64,000 bases of DNA. Source: Mycolicibacterium fallax (lineage in GTDB: Bacteria; Actinomycetota; Actinomycetes; Mycobacteriales; Mycobacteriaceae). Below are positions 1-9,654 of this stretch, in pieces. Under the pieces are notes generated by a model that was not told the DNA's origin, searched no databases, and was given only the letters and a program-made list of their open reading frames with translations. The stretch is from the NCBI RefSeq assembly GCF_010726955.1, contig NZ_AP022603.1, positions 3,720,001 through 3,784,000 on the forward strand, in the 5' to 3' direction. How positions within the stretch are numbered: the first letter of the stretch is position 1; each line of letters opens with the position of its first letter. Made by a program: the position numbers and the translations under genes.

Positions 1-171
1 GACGATGGTCCGGCCGAACGGCCACAGCGCATACGACGCGATCCGCAGCGACGCAAACCCGAACGGGATCGTGACGATCAGCACAAAACACAGCAGCGCC
101 GCCAGCAGGTAGCCCAGCGCCAGCCAGAGGCCGCCGAAAATCAGCCAGATGATGTTGAGAATGATGCGCAT
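1..171 (-). CDS. YccF-domain inner membrane protein (partial, N-terminal 57 residues)
   Basis: The first 57 codons of a gene that runs off the window edge. The start ATG follows a strong GGAGG six bases upstream. The visible protein is almost entirely hydrophobic, with two membrane segments (about residues 4-20 and 21-38), and reads like the YccF (DUF307) family of small membrane proteins (IIWLIFGG, TIPFG, ALWPFG). By position it matches the Rv0870c-like gene beside cspB. No biochemical role is established for the family. It is transcribed divergently from cspB across a 179-bp gap that contains TAGGCT (complement of 217-222) as a possible -10 for this gene. Confidence 0.75.
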   Translation of the reverse strand, partial: MRIILNIIWLIFGGLWLALGYLLAALLCFVLIVTIPFGFASLRIASYALWPFGRTIV

Positions 172-258
172 GGTTCCTCCCCGGACCGGCGCGGCCGTCG
201 CGCCCCGGGCCCGGTCAGCCTACCGATAACTCAGCTGCCGGCTCAGAACGCGGCCGAG

Positions 259-264
259 TACGAT
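259..264 (+). promoter_or_regulatory. candidate -10 element of cspB
   Basis: TACGAT fits the mycobacterial TANNNT -10. It would place the transcript start near 271 and leave an untranslated leader of about 80 bases before the GTG start, the kind of long leader usual for cold-shock genes. No convincing -35 was found, so this is tentative. Confidence 0.3.
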
Positions 265-350
265 GTGTGCGATGGCGTCTCGCGAGGGCGGGGCGCTTTG
301 TGTTGTGAAGAGCCACTTCGGTGTGGCCGCGAGATGAGCAGGTGACGACA

Positions 351-764
351 GTGCCGACCGGCAAGGTGAAGTGGTACGACGCCGACAAGGGCTTCGGCTT
401 CCTTTCCCAGGAAGAGGGCGAGGACGTCTACGTGCGGTCCTCGGCGCTGCCCGCCGGGGTCGAGACCCTCAAGGCCGGGCAGAAGGTGGAGTTCGGCATC
501 GCCTCGGGTCGTCGCGGCCCGCAGGCGCTGCAGGTGACGCTGCTGGAGGCCCCGCCGAGCCTGGCTCGGACCCGTCGTGAGGCCGCAGGCCCCGCCGAGC
601 ACAAGCACAGCCCCGACGAGCTGCACGGCATGGTCGAGGACATGATCACCCTGCTCGAGGGCACCGTGCAGCCCGAGCTGCGCAAGGGCCGCTACCCCGA
701 CCGCAAGATCGCCCGTCGGGTCTCCGAGGTGGTCAAGGCCGTCGCGCGCGAGCTCGACGCCTGA
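351..764 (+). CDS. cspB: cold-shock protein with C-terminal extension (CspB-like)
   Basis: Single-stranded nucleic-acid-binding protein of the cold-shock family, an RNA chaperone in the cytoplasm. Residues 1-66 are a cold-shock domain starting PTGKVKWYD, with RNP1 KGFGFL and an RNP2-like DVYVRSS. Residues 67-137 are an extra, charged helical tail ([16 protein letters not shown]) typical of the long mycobacterial CspB and absent from the 67-residue CspA type. The GTG at 351 is chosen because the domain starts there; an upstream ATG at 321 would add ten atypical residues. Convergent with the next gene, 30 bp apart. Confidence 0.9.
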   Translation: MPTGKVKWYDADKGFGFLSQEEGEDVYVRSSALPAGVETLKAGQKVEFGIASGRRGPQALQVTLLEAPPSLARTRREAAGPAEHKHSPDELHGMVEDMITLLEGTVQPELRKGRYPDRKIARRVSEVVKAVARELDA

Positions 765-794
765 CCTCTTACTTCGGTCGCATCCCCGCGGCCG

Positions 795-1283
795 TCACTG
801 CTCGGGCCAGTGCGTCTCGACGGTCCACTCGGCGTGATACGTCTCATGCAGCTCGCCGGTCTCGTCCTGCACCACGGTCGGCAGCTGCACGACGATCTTC
901 TCCAGCTTGCCCTGCTGCGGCTCGACCGTCGGGATGGTGACCGCCAGCCGGGCCTTCGGCCGGTAGATCGCCTCGGTGAACCCGCCCTCCCGGATCACCA
1001 GCAGCCGCCACGGGGCGTAGCCGATCGCCTCGGGCACCGACAGCTGCACCACGTTGGCGGAGTCCACGGTCAGCTCGCCGACGTTCTCCGGCCGGACGCA
1101 GCTCTCGAATCGGGGATCGCAGTACGCGAACGGGCCGACCCGCGCCAGCTGGCCCCGGGTGTACGCGCTGATCTGCGGGTACAGCGTGCCGTCGGGGCGC
1201 ACCGCCAGCCAGGCCAGCACGCCGGCGCCGGCGGCGGCCAGCACCACCGCGACGGTCAGCAATGTCGCGATTCCACGTTTCAT
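795..1283 (-). CDS. DUF2771-family exported or anchored protein
   Basis: A 162-residue protein with one N-terminal membrane segment (about 5-28), likely a signal anchor. The rest would lie outside the membrane and contains two cysteines (CDPRFESCV) that could form a disulfide. It resembles the Rv0875c/DUF2771 family, whose function is unknown. Its ATG overlaps the stop of the upstream transporter (ATGA at 1280-1283), so the two are translationally coupled. A longer open frame exists upstream but runs inside the transporter gene and is ignored. Confidence 0.8.
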   Translation of the reverse strand: MKRGIATLLTVAVVLAAAGAGVLAWLAVRPDGTLYPQISAYTRGQLARVGPFAYCDPRFESCVRPENVGELTVDSANVVQLSVPEAIGYAPWRLLVIREGGFTEAIYRPKARLAVTIPTVEPQQGKLEKIVVQLPTVVQDETGELHETYHAEWTVETHWPEQ

Positions 1284-2947
1284 CGGTGACTCCCCGAGCT
1301 TGGCCTGGTGCCGGAACCGGAATCCTCCGGCCCGACCATCACCGGGCGGTTGCCGCCGAGTCCGGGGATCAGGGATCCGCCCTCGAAGCTGACAATGGTC
1401 TGCGCCAGCCCCGGGATCAGCAGCGCGGTGATCGCCGTGAACCCTACCCACAGGTCGGTGTAGACCAGCACCCCGATCGCCCCGCCGAGCACCCAGGCCA
1501 GCTGCAGCAGCGACTCCGAGCGGCCGAACGCCGAGGCCCGGGACCGTTCCGGCAGGTCGTCCTGCAGCGCGGCGTCCAGGGAGGCCTTCGCGATGGCGCT
1601 GCAGCCGGAGGTCACCAGGGTCGCGATGGCGGCGAACAGCAGATTCCCGGCGATCGCGGCGGCCAGCGCCAGCGCGGTCACCGCCATGGTGGCGCGCACC
1701 ACCAGCATCGACGGGCGGCCCAGCTTGAGCCGCGCGGCGGTGAAGTTGCCGGCGAAGTTGCCGATCCCGGCCGCCGCACCGATCACCCCGAGGATGGCCA
1801 ACTGTCGCCAGCCGTCGGCGTCGTGCGCCTTGGCCACGAACGCCGGGTAGAGGAACAGGAAGCCGACCATCGCCTTGATCGTGCAGTTACCCCACAGCGA
1901 GGTGATGATGTTGCGGCCCATCGGCTGGCGGGCCGCCTGGTCGCCGGGGTGCGGATGACGGCGCAGCGGATCGGACTGGTCGTGATAGCTCAGCGTGGTC
2001 GGCACCTCGCCCGCGGTGACCTCCACCCAACTCGGTATCCGCATCGCCAGCGCGGCGCCGACCAGGGTCATCACCAGCACGACGAACAACGCGCCCGGCA
2101 GCGCGAACAGGGACGTGCCGACGTACTCGATGCCCGCGGCGATGCCGCCGCCGATGATGGTCCCGCCGATCAGCCCGAACATGGTGAGCCGGGAGTTCAC
2201 CCGCACCAGGTCGATCGACGGTGGCATGACGCGCGGGGTGACCGCGCTGCGCAGCACCGAGAACGATTTGGACAGCACCATCATCGCCAGCGCCGCCGGA
2301 TAGAGCACCCAGGCCGGGAAGCTGCCCGTCGCGCTGTCGTAGTTGGCGATCAGAATCAGCGCGAGCACCGTCCGCAGCCCGAAGGACATCGCCAGCGCCA
2401 CCCGGCGGCCGTGCTGCAGCCGGTCCAGCGCGGGCCCGATCACCGGGGCGATCACCGCGAACGGGGCGATGGTGATCAGCAGGTACAACGCCACCCGGCT
2501 CTTGCTCTCGGCGGTCGCCGCGGCGAAGAACAGGGTGTTGGCCAGCGCCACCGCCATCGCCGCGTCGACGGCGAAGTTCGCCACCACCGGCCAGGTCAGC
2601 GCGGTCAGCCCGGACTTGTCGGCGCCGTCGGCGGTGGCGGCCCGGTGCACCAGCCCGTACATCCGCGAACCCATCTCGCGGCTGCGCATCGCCGCCGCAC
2701 GGGTCACGGTGATCCGGTAGGCGCCGTCCCGGGCCTGGTCGGGGTCGGTCCGCGCGTCGTCCGGATGACGGGCCGCCCAGTCGTCGTCCAGCGGCGGCAG
2801 GTACCGGTTGTTGCTCGGGCCGGTGTAGGCGACCCCGGGCCGGATGTGCCCGGCACCGTCGGCGGGGTAATGGGCCATGCCGGGATGCTCGCCTCGGTGA
2901 CCGTTGCCCGGGCGAGCCCCCGGATCCTCACGCCGCCGACTGGACAC
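1280..2947 (-). CDS. major facilitator superfamily transporter (Rv0876c-like)
   Basis: Integral membrane protein with about twelve hydrophobic segments between residues 110 and 530, preceded by a 100-residue hydrophilic N-terminus. MFS signatures are loose (GPALDRLQHGRR between helices 2 and 3). It matches the Rv0876c type; the substrate is unknown. The start is uncertain. The GTG at 2947 gives 555 residues, while an ATG at 2878 would give 532 and begins the better-conserved looking stretch MAHYPADGAG. It is coupled to the downstream DUF2771 gene and divergent from the DUF3027 gene. Confidence 0.85.
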   Translation of the reverse strand: MSSRRREDPGARPGNGHRGEHPGMAHYPADGAGHIRPGVAYTGPSNNRYLPPLDDDWAARHPDDARTDPDQARDGAYRITVTRAAAMRSREMGSRMYGLVHRAATADGADKSGLTALTWPVVANFAVDAAMAVALANTLFFAAATAESKSRVALYLLITIAPFAVIAPVIGPALDRLQHGRRVALAMSFGLRTVLALILIANYDSATGSFPAWVLYPAALAMMVLSKSFSVLRSAVTPRVMPPSIDLVRVNSRLTMFGLIGGTIIGGGIAAGIEYVGTSLFALPGALFVVLVMTLVGAALAMRIPSWVEVTAGEVPTTLSYHDQSDPLRRHPHPGDQAARQPMGRNIITSLWGNCTIKAMVGFLFLYPAFVAKAHDADGWRQLAILGVIGAAAGIGNFAGNFTAARLKLGRPSMLVVRATMAVTALALAAAIAGNLLFAAIATLVTSGCSAIAKASLDAALQDDLPERSRASAFGRSESLLQLAWVLGGAIGVLVYTDLWVGFTAITALLIPGLAQTIVSFEGGSLIPGLGGNRPVMVGPEDSGSGTRPSSGSHR

Positions 2948-3037
2948 ACCCAGATTGTTCCCTATCGACGACGGTGCGGACCGTTGTGGCGGCCGGTGTG
3001 GCTAAGTCCGGTCGGATTCGGGCAAGATGGAGGCGCC

Positions 3038-4147
3038 ATGAACAGCACCAGCGCCAGCGAAATGACCGAGTCGGACGCCGCGGACCTGCCGGAGGGCCGG
3101 GCCGACGCGCCGACGGCCGTCGAGACGCCGGAACCCGAGGTCGCCGCGGACGGCGGCCCGACCGAGCCGGCCGACGGCGCCGAGCAGACCTCGGGCGTCG
3201 GGGATGAGGTCGGTGTCACCGAGGACGCTGAGGGCGCTGTGGACATGCCGGCCGTGGACATCGCGGCGGTCGGGGACGCCGCGGTGGAAGAGACCGCCGA
3301 GGCCGAGTCCGAGGCCGAAGCCGTCGAGGACGTGCAGGTCGGGGACGTGCAGGTCGAGCCGGAACCCGAACCCGAGCCGGAACCCGAGCCCGAGCCGGAC
3401 CCCGCCGTGCTGGAGGCGCTGCGCGCGCTGCTGGCCGGCGCCGCAGAGGAGGCCCGCGCCGCGGTCGTCGAGTTCAGTGGCGACACGGTCGGCGACTACC
3501 TCGGCGTGAGCCTGGAGGATCCGAGCGCGGCCACCCATCGATTCCTGGCCGACGTGCCCGGCTACGGCGGCTGGCAGTGGGCCGTGGTGGTGGCCGGCTA
3601 CCCCGGCGCCGGTCACGTCACGGTCAGCGAGGTTGTGCTGGTCCCCGGCCCGACCGCGCTGCTGGCCCCGGAATGGCTGCCCTGGGCGGAGCGGGTGCGC
3701 CCCGGCGACCTGAGCCCCGGCGACCTGCTGGCCCCGCCGGCCGACGATCCGCGGCTGGTGCCCGGCTACACCCTCAGCGGTGATCCCGGCGTCGACGAGT
3801 CCGCGCCCGAATTCGGCTTCGGCCGCAAACAGGTGCTCAGCCCGTGGGGCCGGGCCGTCGCGGCCGAACGCTGGCACGAGGGTGAGTACGGCCCGGAGTC
3901 GGCGATGGCCCGCTCCACCAAACGGGCCTGCCGGGACTGTGGCTACCTGGTCCCGCTGTCGGGCAGCCTCGGCACGCTCTTCGGCGTCTGCGTGAACGAA
4001 CTCTCCGCCGACGGCCAGGTCGTCGATTTCGGCTACGGCTGCGGGGCGCACTCGGACACCCCGGCGCCGGCCGGAACCGGATCCCCGCTGTACGAGCCGT
4101 ACGACGACGGCGTCATCGAGGTCAGCGAGAACCCCGCCCCGGCCTGA
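3038..4147 (+). CDS. DUF3027 protein with acidic Glu-Pro-rich N-terminus
   Basis: A 369-residue cytoplasmic protein. The first 120 residues are acidic and low-complexity, ending in an uninterrupted run of seven Glu-Pro pairs. From about residue 125 the DUF3027 part begins (PGYGGWQWAVVV, LLAPEWLPWAERVRPGDL) and ends with a possible zinc site (CRDCGYLVP and later CV and CGAHSD). The family is widespread in actinobacteria and corresponds to Rv0877; its role is not established. ATG 3038 is preceded by GGAGG at 3029-3033. The Glu-Pro codon repeat could vary in length between strains. Confidence 0.8.
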   Translation: MNSTSASEMTESDAADLPEGRADAPTAVETPEPEVAADGGPTEPADGAEQTSGVGDEVGVTEDAEGAVDMPAVDIAAVGDAAVEETAEAESEAEAVEDVQVGDVQVEPEPEPEPEPEPEPDPAVLEALRALLAGAAEEARAAVVEFSGDTVGDYLGVSLEDPSAATHRFLADVPGYGGWQWAVVVAGYPGAGHVTVSEVVLVPGPTALLAPEWLPWAERVRPGDLSPGDLLAPPADDPRLVPGYTLSGDPGVDESAPEFGFGRKQVLSPWGRAVAAERWHEGEYGPESAMARSTKRACRDCGYLVPLSGSLGTLFGVCVNELSADGQVVDFGYGCGAHSDTPAPAGTGSPLYEPYDDGVIEVSENPAPA

Positions 4148-4149
4148 CG

Positions 4150-4237
4150 CCTGCGGGCTTCGCCCTCAGCCGCGCTCCGCGGTGTTGACTGGCGCTGAGC
4201 GCGGCCTGCGGGCTTCGCCCTCAGCCGCGCTCCGCGG
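4150..4237. repeat. 33-bp direct repeat, period 55, at the 3' end of the SRPBCC gene
   Basis: Bases 4150-4182 recur exactly at 4205-4237. The inner copy contains the last codons and stop of the minus-strand SRPBCC gene, so the outer copy looks like a duplicated gene end. Each copy holds a small stem-loop, GGGC-TTC-GCCC. The same core appears in the repeats behind chorismate mutase at 49.4 kb. Confidence 0.85.
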
Positions 4238-4676
4238 CTGCCTTGATCCGGGCCAGCGAGGTGTTCATGCCCTCGACGAGTTCCTGCTCGAAGTTGGGCA
4301 CCCCGCCCAGCACGCTGTTGGTCAGCACCCGCGAGACGGTGCTGACGCCGTTGGGGGCCAGCCGGGACTCGGTCACCCGGGTGCCGGTGTCGGTGGCCTC
4401 CAACTCGTAGGTCCACACCGAGCCGTTGGCGTCGACCTTGAATGCCAGCTTCTGCTCCGGAACCACCTCGGTCACCGTGCAGGTTGTCGGCCAGAACAGC
4501 AGCCCGCGCCGGTTCAGGTTGAAGGTCCGGGTGCCGGGCTTGACCGCGCCGAGCGGCTTCATCAGCCGGCACTGCGGGCTCCACTCCGGCATCCGGCGGA
4601 AGTCGCTGATCAGCGACCACACCCGGGCGGGCGGGGCGTCGATGTCGATCTGGGCCTGCAACAGCGGTGCTGACAT
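4221..4676 (-). CDS. SRPBCC-family (polyketide cyclase/START-like) protein
   Basis: A 151-residue single-domain protein of the SRPBCC superfamily, which bind hydrophobic ligands in a helix-grip cavity. The start reads QIDIDAPPARVWSLISDFRRMPEWSP, the classic first strand plus DxxRxPEWSP pattern. The C-terminal helix is VEGMNTSLARIKAAAERG. The ligand is unknown. ATG 4676 is chosen because GGAGA sits six bases upstream; an ATG at 4688 would put that site inside the coding region. The 3' end lies in a tandem repeat. Confidence 0.85.
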   Translation of the reverse strand: MSAPLLQAQIDIDAPPARVWSLISDFRRMPEWSPQCRLMKPLGAVKPGTRTFNLNRRGLLFWPTTCTVTEVVPEQKLAFKVDANGSVWTYELEATDTGTRVTESRLAPNGVSTVSRVLTNSVLGGVPNFEQELVEGMNTSLARIKAAAERG

Positions 4677-4714
4677 TGGGTTCTCCATTTTCCGGTTGAT
4701 CGAATGCCGGGCCG

Positions 4715-4993
4715 TCAGTCGACGGTCAGGCCGGTCTGAGCGCCCTTGGAACCGCGGCGGGCGGCGCTGCGCTGCCACAGAAAGATCGCGCTGCCGACAG
4801 CCCCGACGCCGAGGCCGGCGACCGTCACCGGCCGCCAGTCGGCCAGGTCCGCCACGGTGAACGACGCGATGGCCGCCAGCAGCCACAGTGCCGCCCCGAC
4901 CAGCACCATCGGCACCGGATTGAGCAACGCCGCGGGCAGCGGCGGCGCTTCGATCGGCGGCTGCGCGGCGGGTGACGGGTCGGCGGGTGGCAT
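4715..4993 (-). CDS. DUF2530 small membrane protein
   Basis: A 92-residue protein with a proline-rich N-terminal tail and two membrane segments (about 27-48 and 55-74), ending in a basic then polar tail. It matches the DUF2530 family found at this place in mycobacteria (Rv0879c-like). No function is known. It is divergent from the SpoU methyltransferase gene; only 34 bp separate the two starts, and a TAGGAT element lies 8 bases before this ATG. Confidence 0.8.
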   Translation of the reverse strand: MPPADPSPAAQPPIEAPPLPAALLNPVPMVLVGAALWLLAAIASFTVADLADWRPVTVAGLGVGAVGSAIFLWQRSAARRGSKGAQTGLTVD

Positions 4994-5001
4994 CGGCGCT
5001 C

Positions 5002-5021
5002 ATCCTACCGATCGGTATCTT
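5002..5021. promoter_or_regulatory. two facing -10 elements for divergent DUF2530 and SpoU genes
   Basis: On the plus strand TATCTT (5016-5021) ends six bases before the ATG at 5028. On the minus strand TAGGAT (5002-5007) ends eight bases before the ATG at 4993. The 8-bp palindrome CCGATCGG lies between them. Both spacings suggest leaderless or nearly leaderless transcripts whose -35 regions lie across each other's start. Confidence 0.5.
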
Positions 5022-5027
5022 GTCCGG

Positions 5028-5891
5028 ATGCCGTGCCCGCCCGACGCCCCCGCTGCACCGGGCGCCGACGCCACCGTCATCGACATCGACGATCCCAGCG
5101 ACCCGCGACTCGACGATTTCCGCGACCTCAACAGCGTTGACCGCCGCCCCGACCTGCCCAGCGGGCGCGGCCTGGTGATCGCCGAGGGGGTGCTGGTGGT
5201 GCAGCGAATGCTGGCCTCCCGGTTCATCCCACACGCGCTGCTGGGCACCCAGCGCCGGCTGGGCGAACTCGCCGAGACCTTGGCCGCGGCGAACCGACCG
5301 GACCTGCCCTACTACCGGGTCGACGCCGACGTGATGGCCGAGGTGGTCGGCTTTCACCTGAACCGCGGGGTGCTGGCCGCCGCCCGCCGCCCCCCGGTGC
5401 TGGACCCCGCCGCGCTGCTCGCCAAGGCCCGCACGGTGGCCGTGCTCGAGGGCGTCAACGATCACGAGAACCTGGGCTCGATCTTCCGCAACGCCGCGGG
5501 CCTTGGCGTCGACGCGGTGCTGTTCGGTCCCGGCTGCGCCGATCCGCTGTACCGCCGCGCGGTGCGGGTGTCGATGGGCCACGTGCTGCTGGTGCCGTTC
5601 GGCCGTGCCCCGGACTGGCCGGGCGGCCTGACCATGCTGCGCGAACACGGCTTCACCCTGCTCGCGATGACTCCGGGCCCGGGATCAGTACCGCTGGCCG
5701 AGGCGATGACCGGCGCGGCAGAAGCCCGGGTGGCAATCCTGGTCGGCGCCGAGGGCCCCGGCCTGACCGAGACCGCGATGCGGGCCGCCGACGCGCGAGT
5801 GCGCATCCCGATGTCGCGCGGCACCGACTCACTCAACGTCGCCACCGCCGCGGCGCTGGCCTTCTACGAGCGGGTTAGGGTCGGGTCGTGA
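5028..5891 (+). CDS. TrmH/SpoU-family RNA 2'-O-methyltransferase
   Basis: A 287-residue SAM-dependent RNA methyltransferase of the SPOUT class. The N-terminal part (residues 20-115) looks like an RNA-binding substrate domain. The C-terminal half carries the three SpoU motifs: NDHENLGSIFRNAAGLG, ILVGAEGPGL and IPMSRGTDSLNVATAAAL. Such enzymes methylate ribose 2'-OH in rRNA or tRNA; the exact target nucleotide cannot be told. It has no ribosome-binding site and begins six bases after a -10 element. Its stop overlaps the start of the next gene (GTGA). Confidence 0.9.
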   Translation: MPCPPDAPAAPGADATVIDIDDPSDPRLDDFRDLNSVDRRPDLPSGRGLVIAEGVLVVQRMLASRFIPHALLGTQRRLGELAETLAAANRPDLPYYRVDADVMAEVVGFHLNRGVLAAARRPPVLDPAALLAKARTVAVLEGVNDHENLGSIFRNAAGLGVDAVLFGPGCADPLYRRAVRVSMGHVLLVPFGRAPDWPGGLTMLREHGFTLLAMTPGPGSVPLAEAMTGAAEARVAILVGAEGPGLTETAMRAADARVRIPMSRGTDSLNVATAAALAFYERVRVGS

Positions 5892-6169
5892 CCGACCAGC
5901 GGACGCCGTGGGGGACCGGACTGACGCTGGCCGGGTTTGTCGCGGTGGTGACCGCGATCGCGGTGGTGGTGCTCAGCACCGGGCTGGTCCGGGTCCATCC
6001 GTTGCTGGCGATCGGGCTGAACCTGGTGGCCGCGGGCGGTCTGGCGCCGACGGTGTGGGGCTGGCGCACCACCCCGGTGCTGCGCTGGGTCGTTCCGGGC
6101 CTGATCGTCGGGGTGGCGGCGGGTTGGCTGGCGATGCTGGCGCTGGCCGCCACCGGTGCCGTCATCTGA
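5888..6169 (+). CDS. DUF2537 small membrane protein
   Basis: A 93-residue protein with three predicted membrane segments (about 12-31, 40-60 and 68-90). It matches the DUF2537 family that sits downstream of the SpoU gene in mycobacteria (Rv0882-like). Function unknown. The GTG start overlaps the upstream stop by four bases, so expression is coupled to the methyltransferase. Convergent with sepH; the 124-bp gap holds nothing recognisable. Confidence 0.8.
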   Translation: MTDQRTPWGTGLTLAGFVAVVTAIAVVVLSTGLVRVHPLLAIGLNLVAAGGLAPTVWGWRTTPVLRWVVPGLIVGVAAGWLAMLALAATGAVI

Positions 6170-6293
6170 CGCCGTAGCCGAGCGGACCGTTTGGTGGCCG
6201 TGTGGCCGCAGTGGCCGGTGATGCGGCCTCGGCGTGGGTCGGCCGACGATTGGTACGTCTGGCTACGACGCCGTGGATCCAGGCGGCGTGGAT

Positions 6294-7166
6294 TCAGCGG
6301 TCGCTGCCGGAGCGCACACCCAGCAGCACGTCCTCCCAGCCGGGAACGGCGGGATGGGCGCGGCCGCGGCCGCGCGGCTTGGCGGCGGGCTCGGCCGGTG
6401 CTGCGGCCTCCGCTGCCGGGGCCTGGACGGGTGCGGCGGCCGGGGCGGTGACCGGCGGTACCCCGGCCGGTGCCGGCCGCGGTCCGTCCACGGGCGCGCG
6501 GCGCGGTCGTGGCTCGGCGGGCGGCAGGCCCAGCTGCGCGATCGGGGCGACCTGGCGCAGCGGCCGGTCGAAGGTCGGGTCGACCAGTTCGAAGGCCGCG
6601 TCGTCGACGGCCGCCACCGTGCCGCCGTGCGCGCCGGGGGCGAAGCGGAAGTGCGCGACATTCTCCGAGCGGCCGGCCCGCCAGACCAACTGCACGGTCC
6701 AGCGGCCGTCCTCGTTGCGCCAGGCGTCCCACGCCAGATTCTCCGGGTTCAGCCCCCGGCCGATCAGCGTGCCGGTGATGGTCTCCAGCAGGGTCAGCAC
6801 CGACGGGCCGTCGGGCAGCATCGGATGCGCGGCGGTGGCCAGTTCGGCGGCCCGGGCGCGCTCCAGCAGCACCGGGTCGGCGAATCGCTGGATCCGGTCG
6901 TGGTCCCCGCCGCAGGCCGCGGCGAGCTGCTCCACCGAGGCGCCGGCGCGAATGCGGGCCTGAATGTCCTTGGGGCGCAGCTTGGTTGAGAGCTCGATCT
7001 CGATCTCGGTCTGGCCGGCACGCGCCTGCTCGCCGCGGCAGGCAGCGCGCAGCTGATCGTTGAGCGGCAGCCGGAACTTGTCCGGGGAGCCGGCGTCGGG
7101 GCGGTCGGCCTCACAGATCACGTGCCGACCGGAGACGTCGAGCCCAACTACCTTCAGATCTCGCAT
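6294..7166 (-). CDS. sepH: septation protein SepH (DUF3071)
   Basis: A 290-residue cytoplasmic protein of the SepH family, described in actinobacteria as a regulator of FtsZ assembly at the division site. Residues 1-165 hold the conserved DUF3071 part beginning MRDLKVVGLDVSGRHVICEA, with a helix-turn-helix-like stretch (PKDIQARIRAGASVEQLAAA). Then follow a variable core, a long Ala-Pro linker (about 225-265) and a basic C-terminal motif RGRGRAHPAVPGWEDVLLG. ATG 7166 has GGGAGG five bases upstream and starts the conserved domain; a start 15 codons earlier lacks a site. Confidence 0.88.
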   Translation of the reverse strand: MRDLKVVGLDVSGRHVICEADRPDAGSPDKFRLPLNDQLRAACRGEQARAGQTEIEIELSTKLRPKDIQARIRAGASVEQLAAACGGDHDRIQRFADPVLLERARAAELATAAHPMLPDGPSVLTLLETITGTLIGRGLNPENLAWDAWRNEDGRWTVQLVWRAGRSENVAHFRFAPGAHGGTVAAVDDAAFELVDPTFDRPLRQVAPIAQLGLPPAEPRPRRAPVDGPRPAPAGVPPVTAPAAAPVQAPAAEAAAPAEPAAKPRGRGRAHPAVPGWEDVLLGVRSGSDR

Positions 7167-7257
7167 GTCGACCTCCCCGGGGCCACCGCGCCGGGCCCAC
7201 TTCCAGCGCACCTTACTTGAGTAACGATGCGATAACGCGGTGACACGCGGGCGGTGC

Positions 7258-8532
<1,275 letters not shown>

Positions 8533-8580
8533 CTACCAAATTCAACGCCCAGGAATGTGGCCGCATTGGAGGTTACCGAG

Positions 8581-9639
8581 ATGGCACGCACGAAGATGAT
8601 CCGCCGCTGGCGTCGGAACATGGAGGTTCGTGACGACAATGCCTACGTCGAGCGGTTGGCCACCCTCTCCGAGGGGTCGGTCAATCGGAACTTCAGTCCC
8701 TACCAGGACATCGAGTGGGACGACCCGGCGTTCGACGTCATCCCGAACGACCCGCGCTGGGTGCTGACCAACAGCGACCCGGTCGGCCGGCATCCCTGGT
8801 ATCAGGCGCAGCCGCTGGAGAAGCAGATCGCGATCGGCATGTGGCGCCAGGCCAACGTTGCCAAGGTCGGCCTGCACTTCGAGTCGATCCTCATCCGCGG
8901 CCTGCTCGGCTACGCGTTCTGGGTGCCCAACGGCTCCCCGGAATACCGCTACTGCCTGCACGAATCGGTGGAGGAGTGCAACCACACCCTGATGTTCCAG
9001 GAGATGGTCAACCAGATCGGCATGGACGTGCCCGGCATGCCGCGGTTGCTCAAGTGGATCTCGCCGATCATTCCGCTGTTCGCGGTACCCACGCCGCTGC
9101 TGTTCTTCTTCGGTGTTCTCGCCGGCGAGGAGCCCATCGATCACGTGCAGAAGGCGATCCTGCGCGAGGGCGCCGACCTGCATCCGATCATGGAGCGGGT
9201 GATGGCGATCCACGTCGCCGAGGAGGCCCGGCACATCTCCTTCGCCCATGAGTACCTGCGCAAGCGCGTCCCGACGCTGCGGCGCCGGCCGCGGTTCCTG
9301 CTGTCGCTGGCCGTCCCGGTCACCATGCGGGTGCTGTGTTCGGCGATCGTCAAGCCGCCGCGGTCCTTCTGGCGCGAGTTCGACATCCCCAAGCAGGTGA
9401 AGAAGGAGATCTTCTTCAAGTCGCCGGAGGCCCGGCAGATGCTCTCCGACGTGTTCGGCGACGTCCGGATGCTGTGCCACGACACCGGTCTGATGAACCC
9501 GCTGGCCCGGCTGATCTGGAAGATCTGCCGGATCAGTGGCGATGCCTCGCGTTACCGCAGCGAGCCCAACCGCACCCACCTGCCGATCGCCGCGCGGCCG
9601 CTGGCCGCCGCGCCCCAGCCCGAGTCGATCCCGGCCTAG
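8581..9639 (+). CDS. AurF-like diiron oxygenase (Rv0885-like)
   Basis: A 352-residue protein of the AurF (p-aminobenzoate N-oxygenase) superfamily. Diiron ligands are visible in two helices: ESVEECNHTLMFQEM (Glu..Glu-x-x-His) and HVAEEARHISFAHEYL (Glu-Glu-x-x-His). Hydrophobic stretches at about 165-195 may associate with membrane. The substrate is unknown. ATG 8581 has GGAGG at 8568-8572. FprB, a ferredoxin-linked reductase, begins 15 bases after the stop, so the pair may form a mini electron-transfer operon in which FprB feeds the oxygenase. A possible operator lies upstream. Confidence 0.85.
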   Translation: MARTKMIRRWRRNMEVRDDNAYVERLATLSEGSVNRNFSPYQDIEWDDPAFDVIPNDPRWVLTNSDPVGRHPWYQAQPLEKQIAIGMWRQANVAKVGLHFESILIRGLLGYAFWVPNGSPEYRYCLHESVEECNHTLMFQEMVNQIGMDVPGMPRLLKWISPIIPLFAVPTPLLFFFGVLAGEEPIDHVQKAILREGADLHPIMERVMAIHVAEEARHISFAHEYLRKRVPTLRRRPRFLLSLAVPVTMRVLCSAIVKPPRSFWREFDIPKQVKKEIFFKSPEARQMLSDVFGDVRMLCHDTGLMNPLARLIWKICRISGDASRYRSEPNRTHLPIAARPLAAAPQPESIPA

Positions 9640-9654
9640 GAGTCGAACCGCTCG

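Noticed and set aside
1262-3037. Upstream extension of the DUF3027 frame across the MFS gene
   Set aside because: The region is antisense to the transporter; ATG 3038 has an excellent GGAGG and marks the real start.
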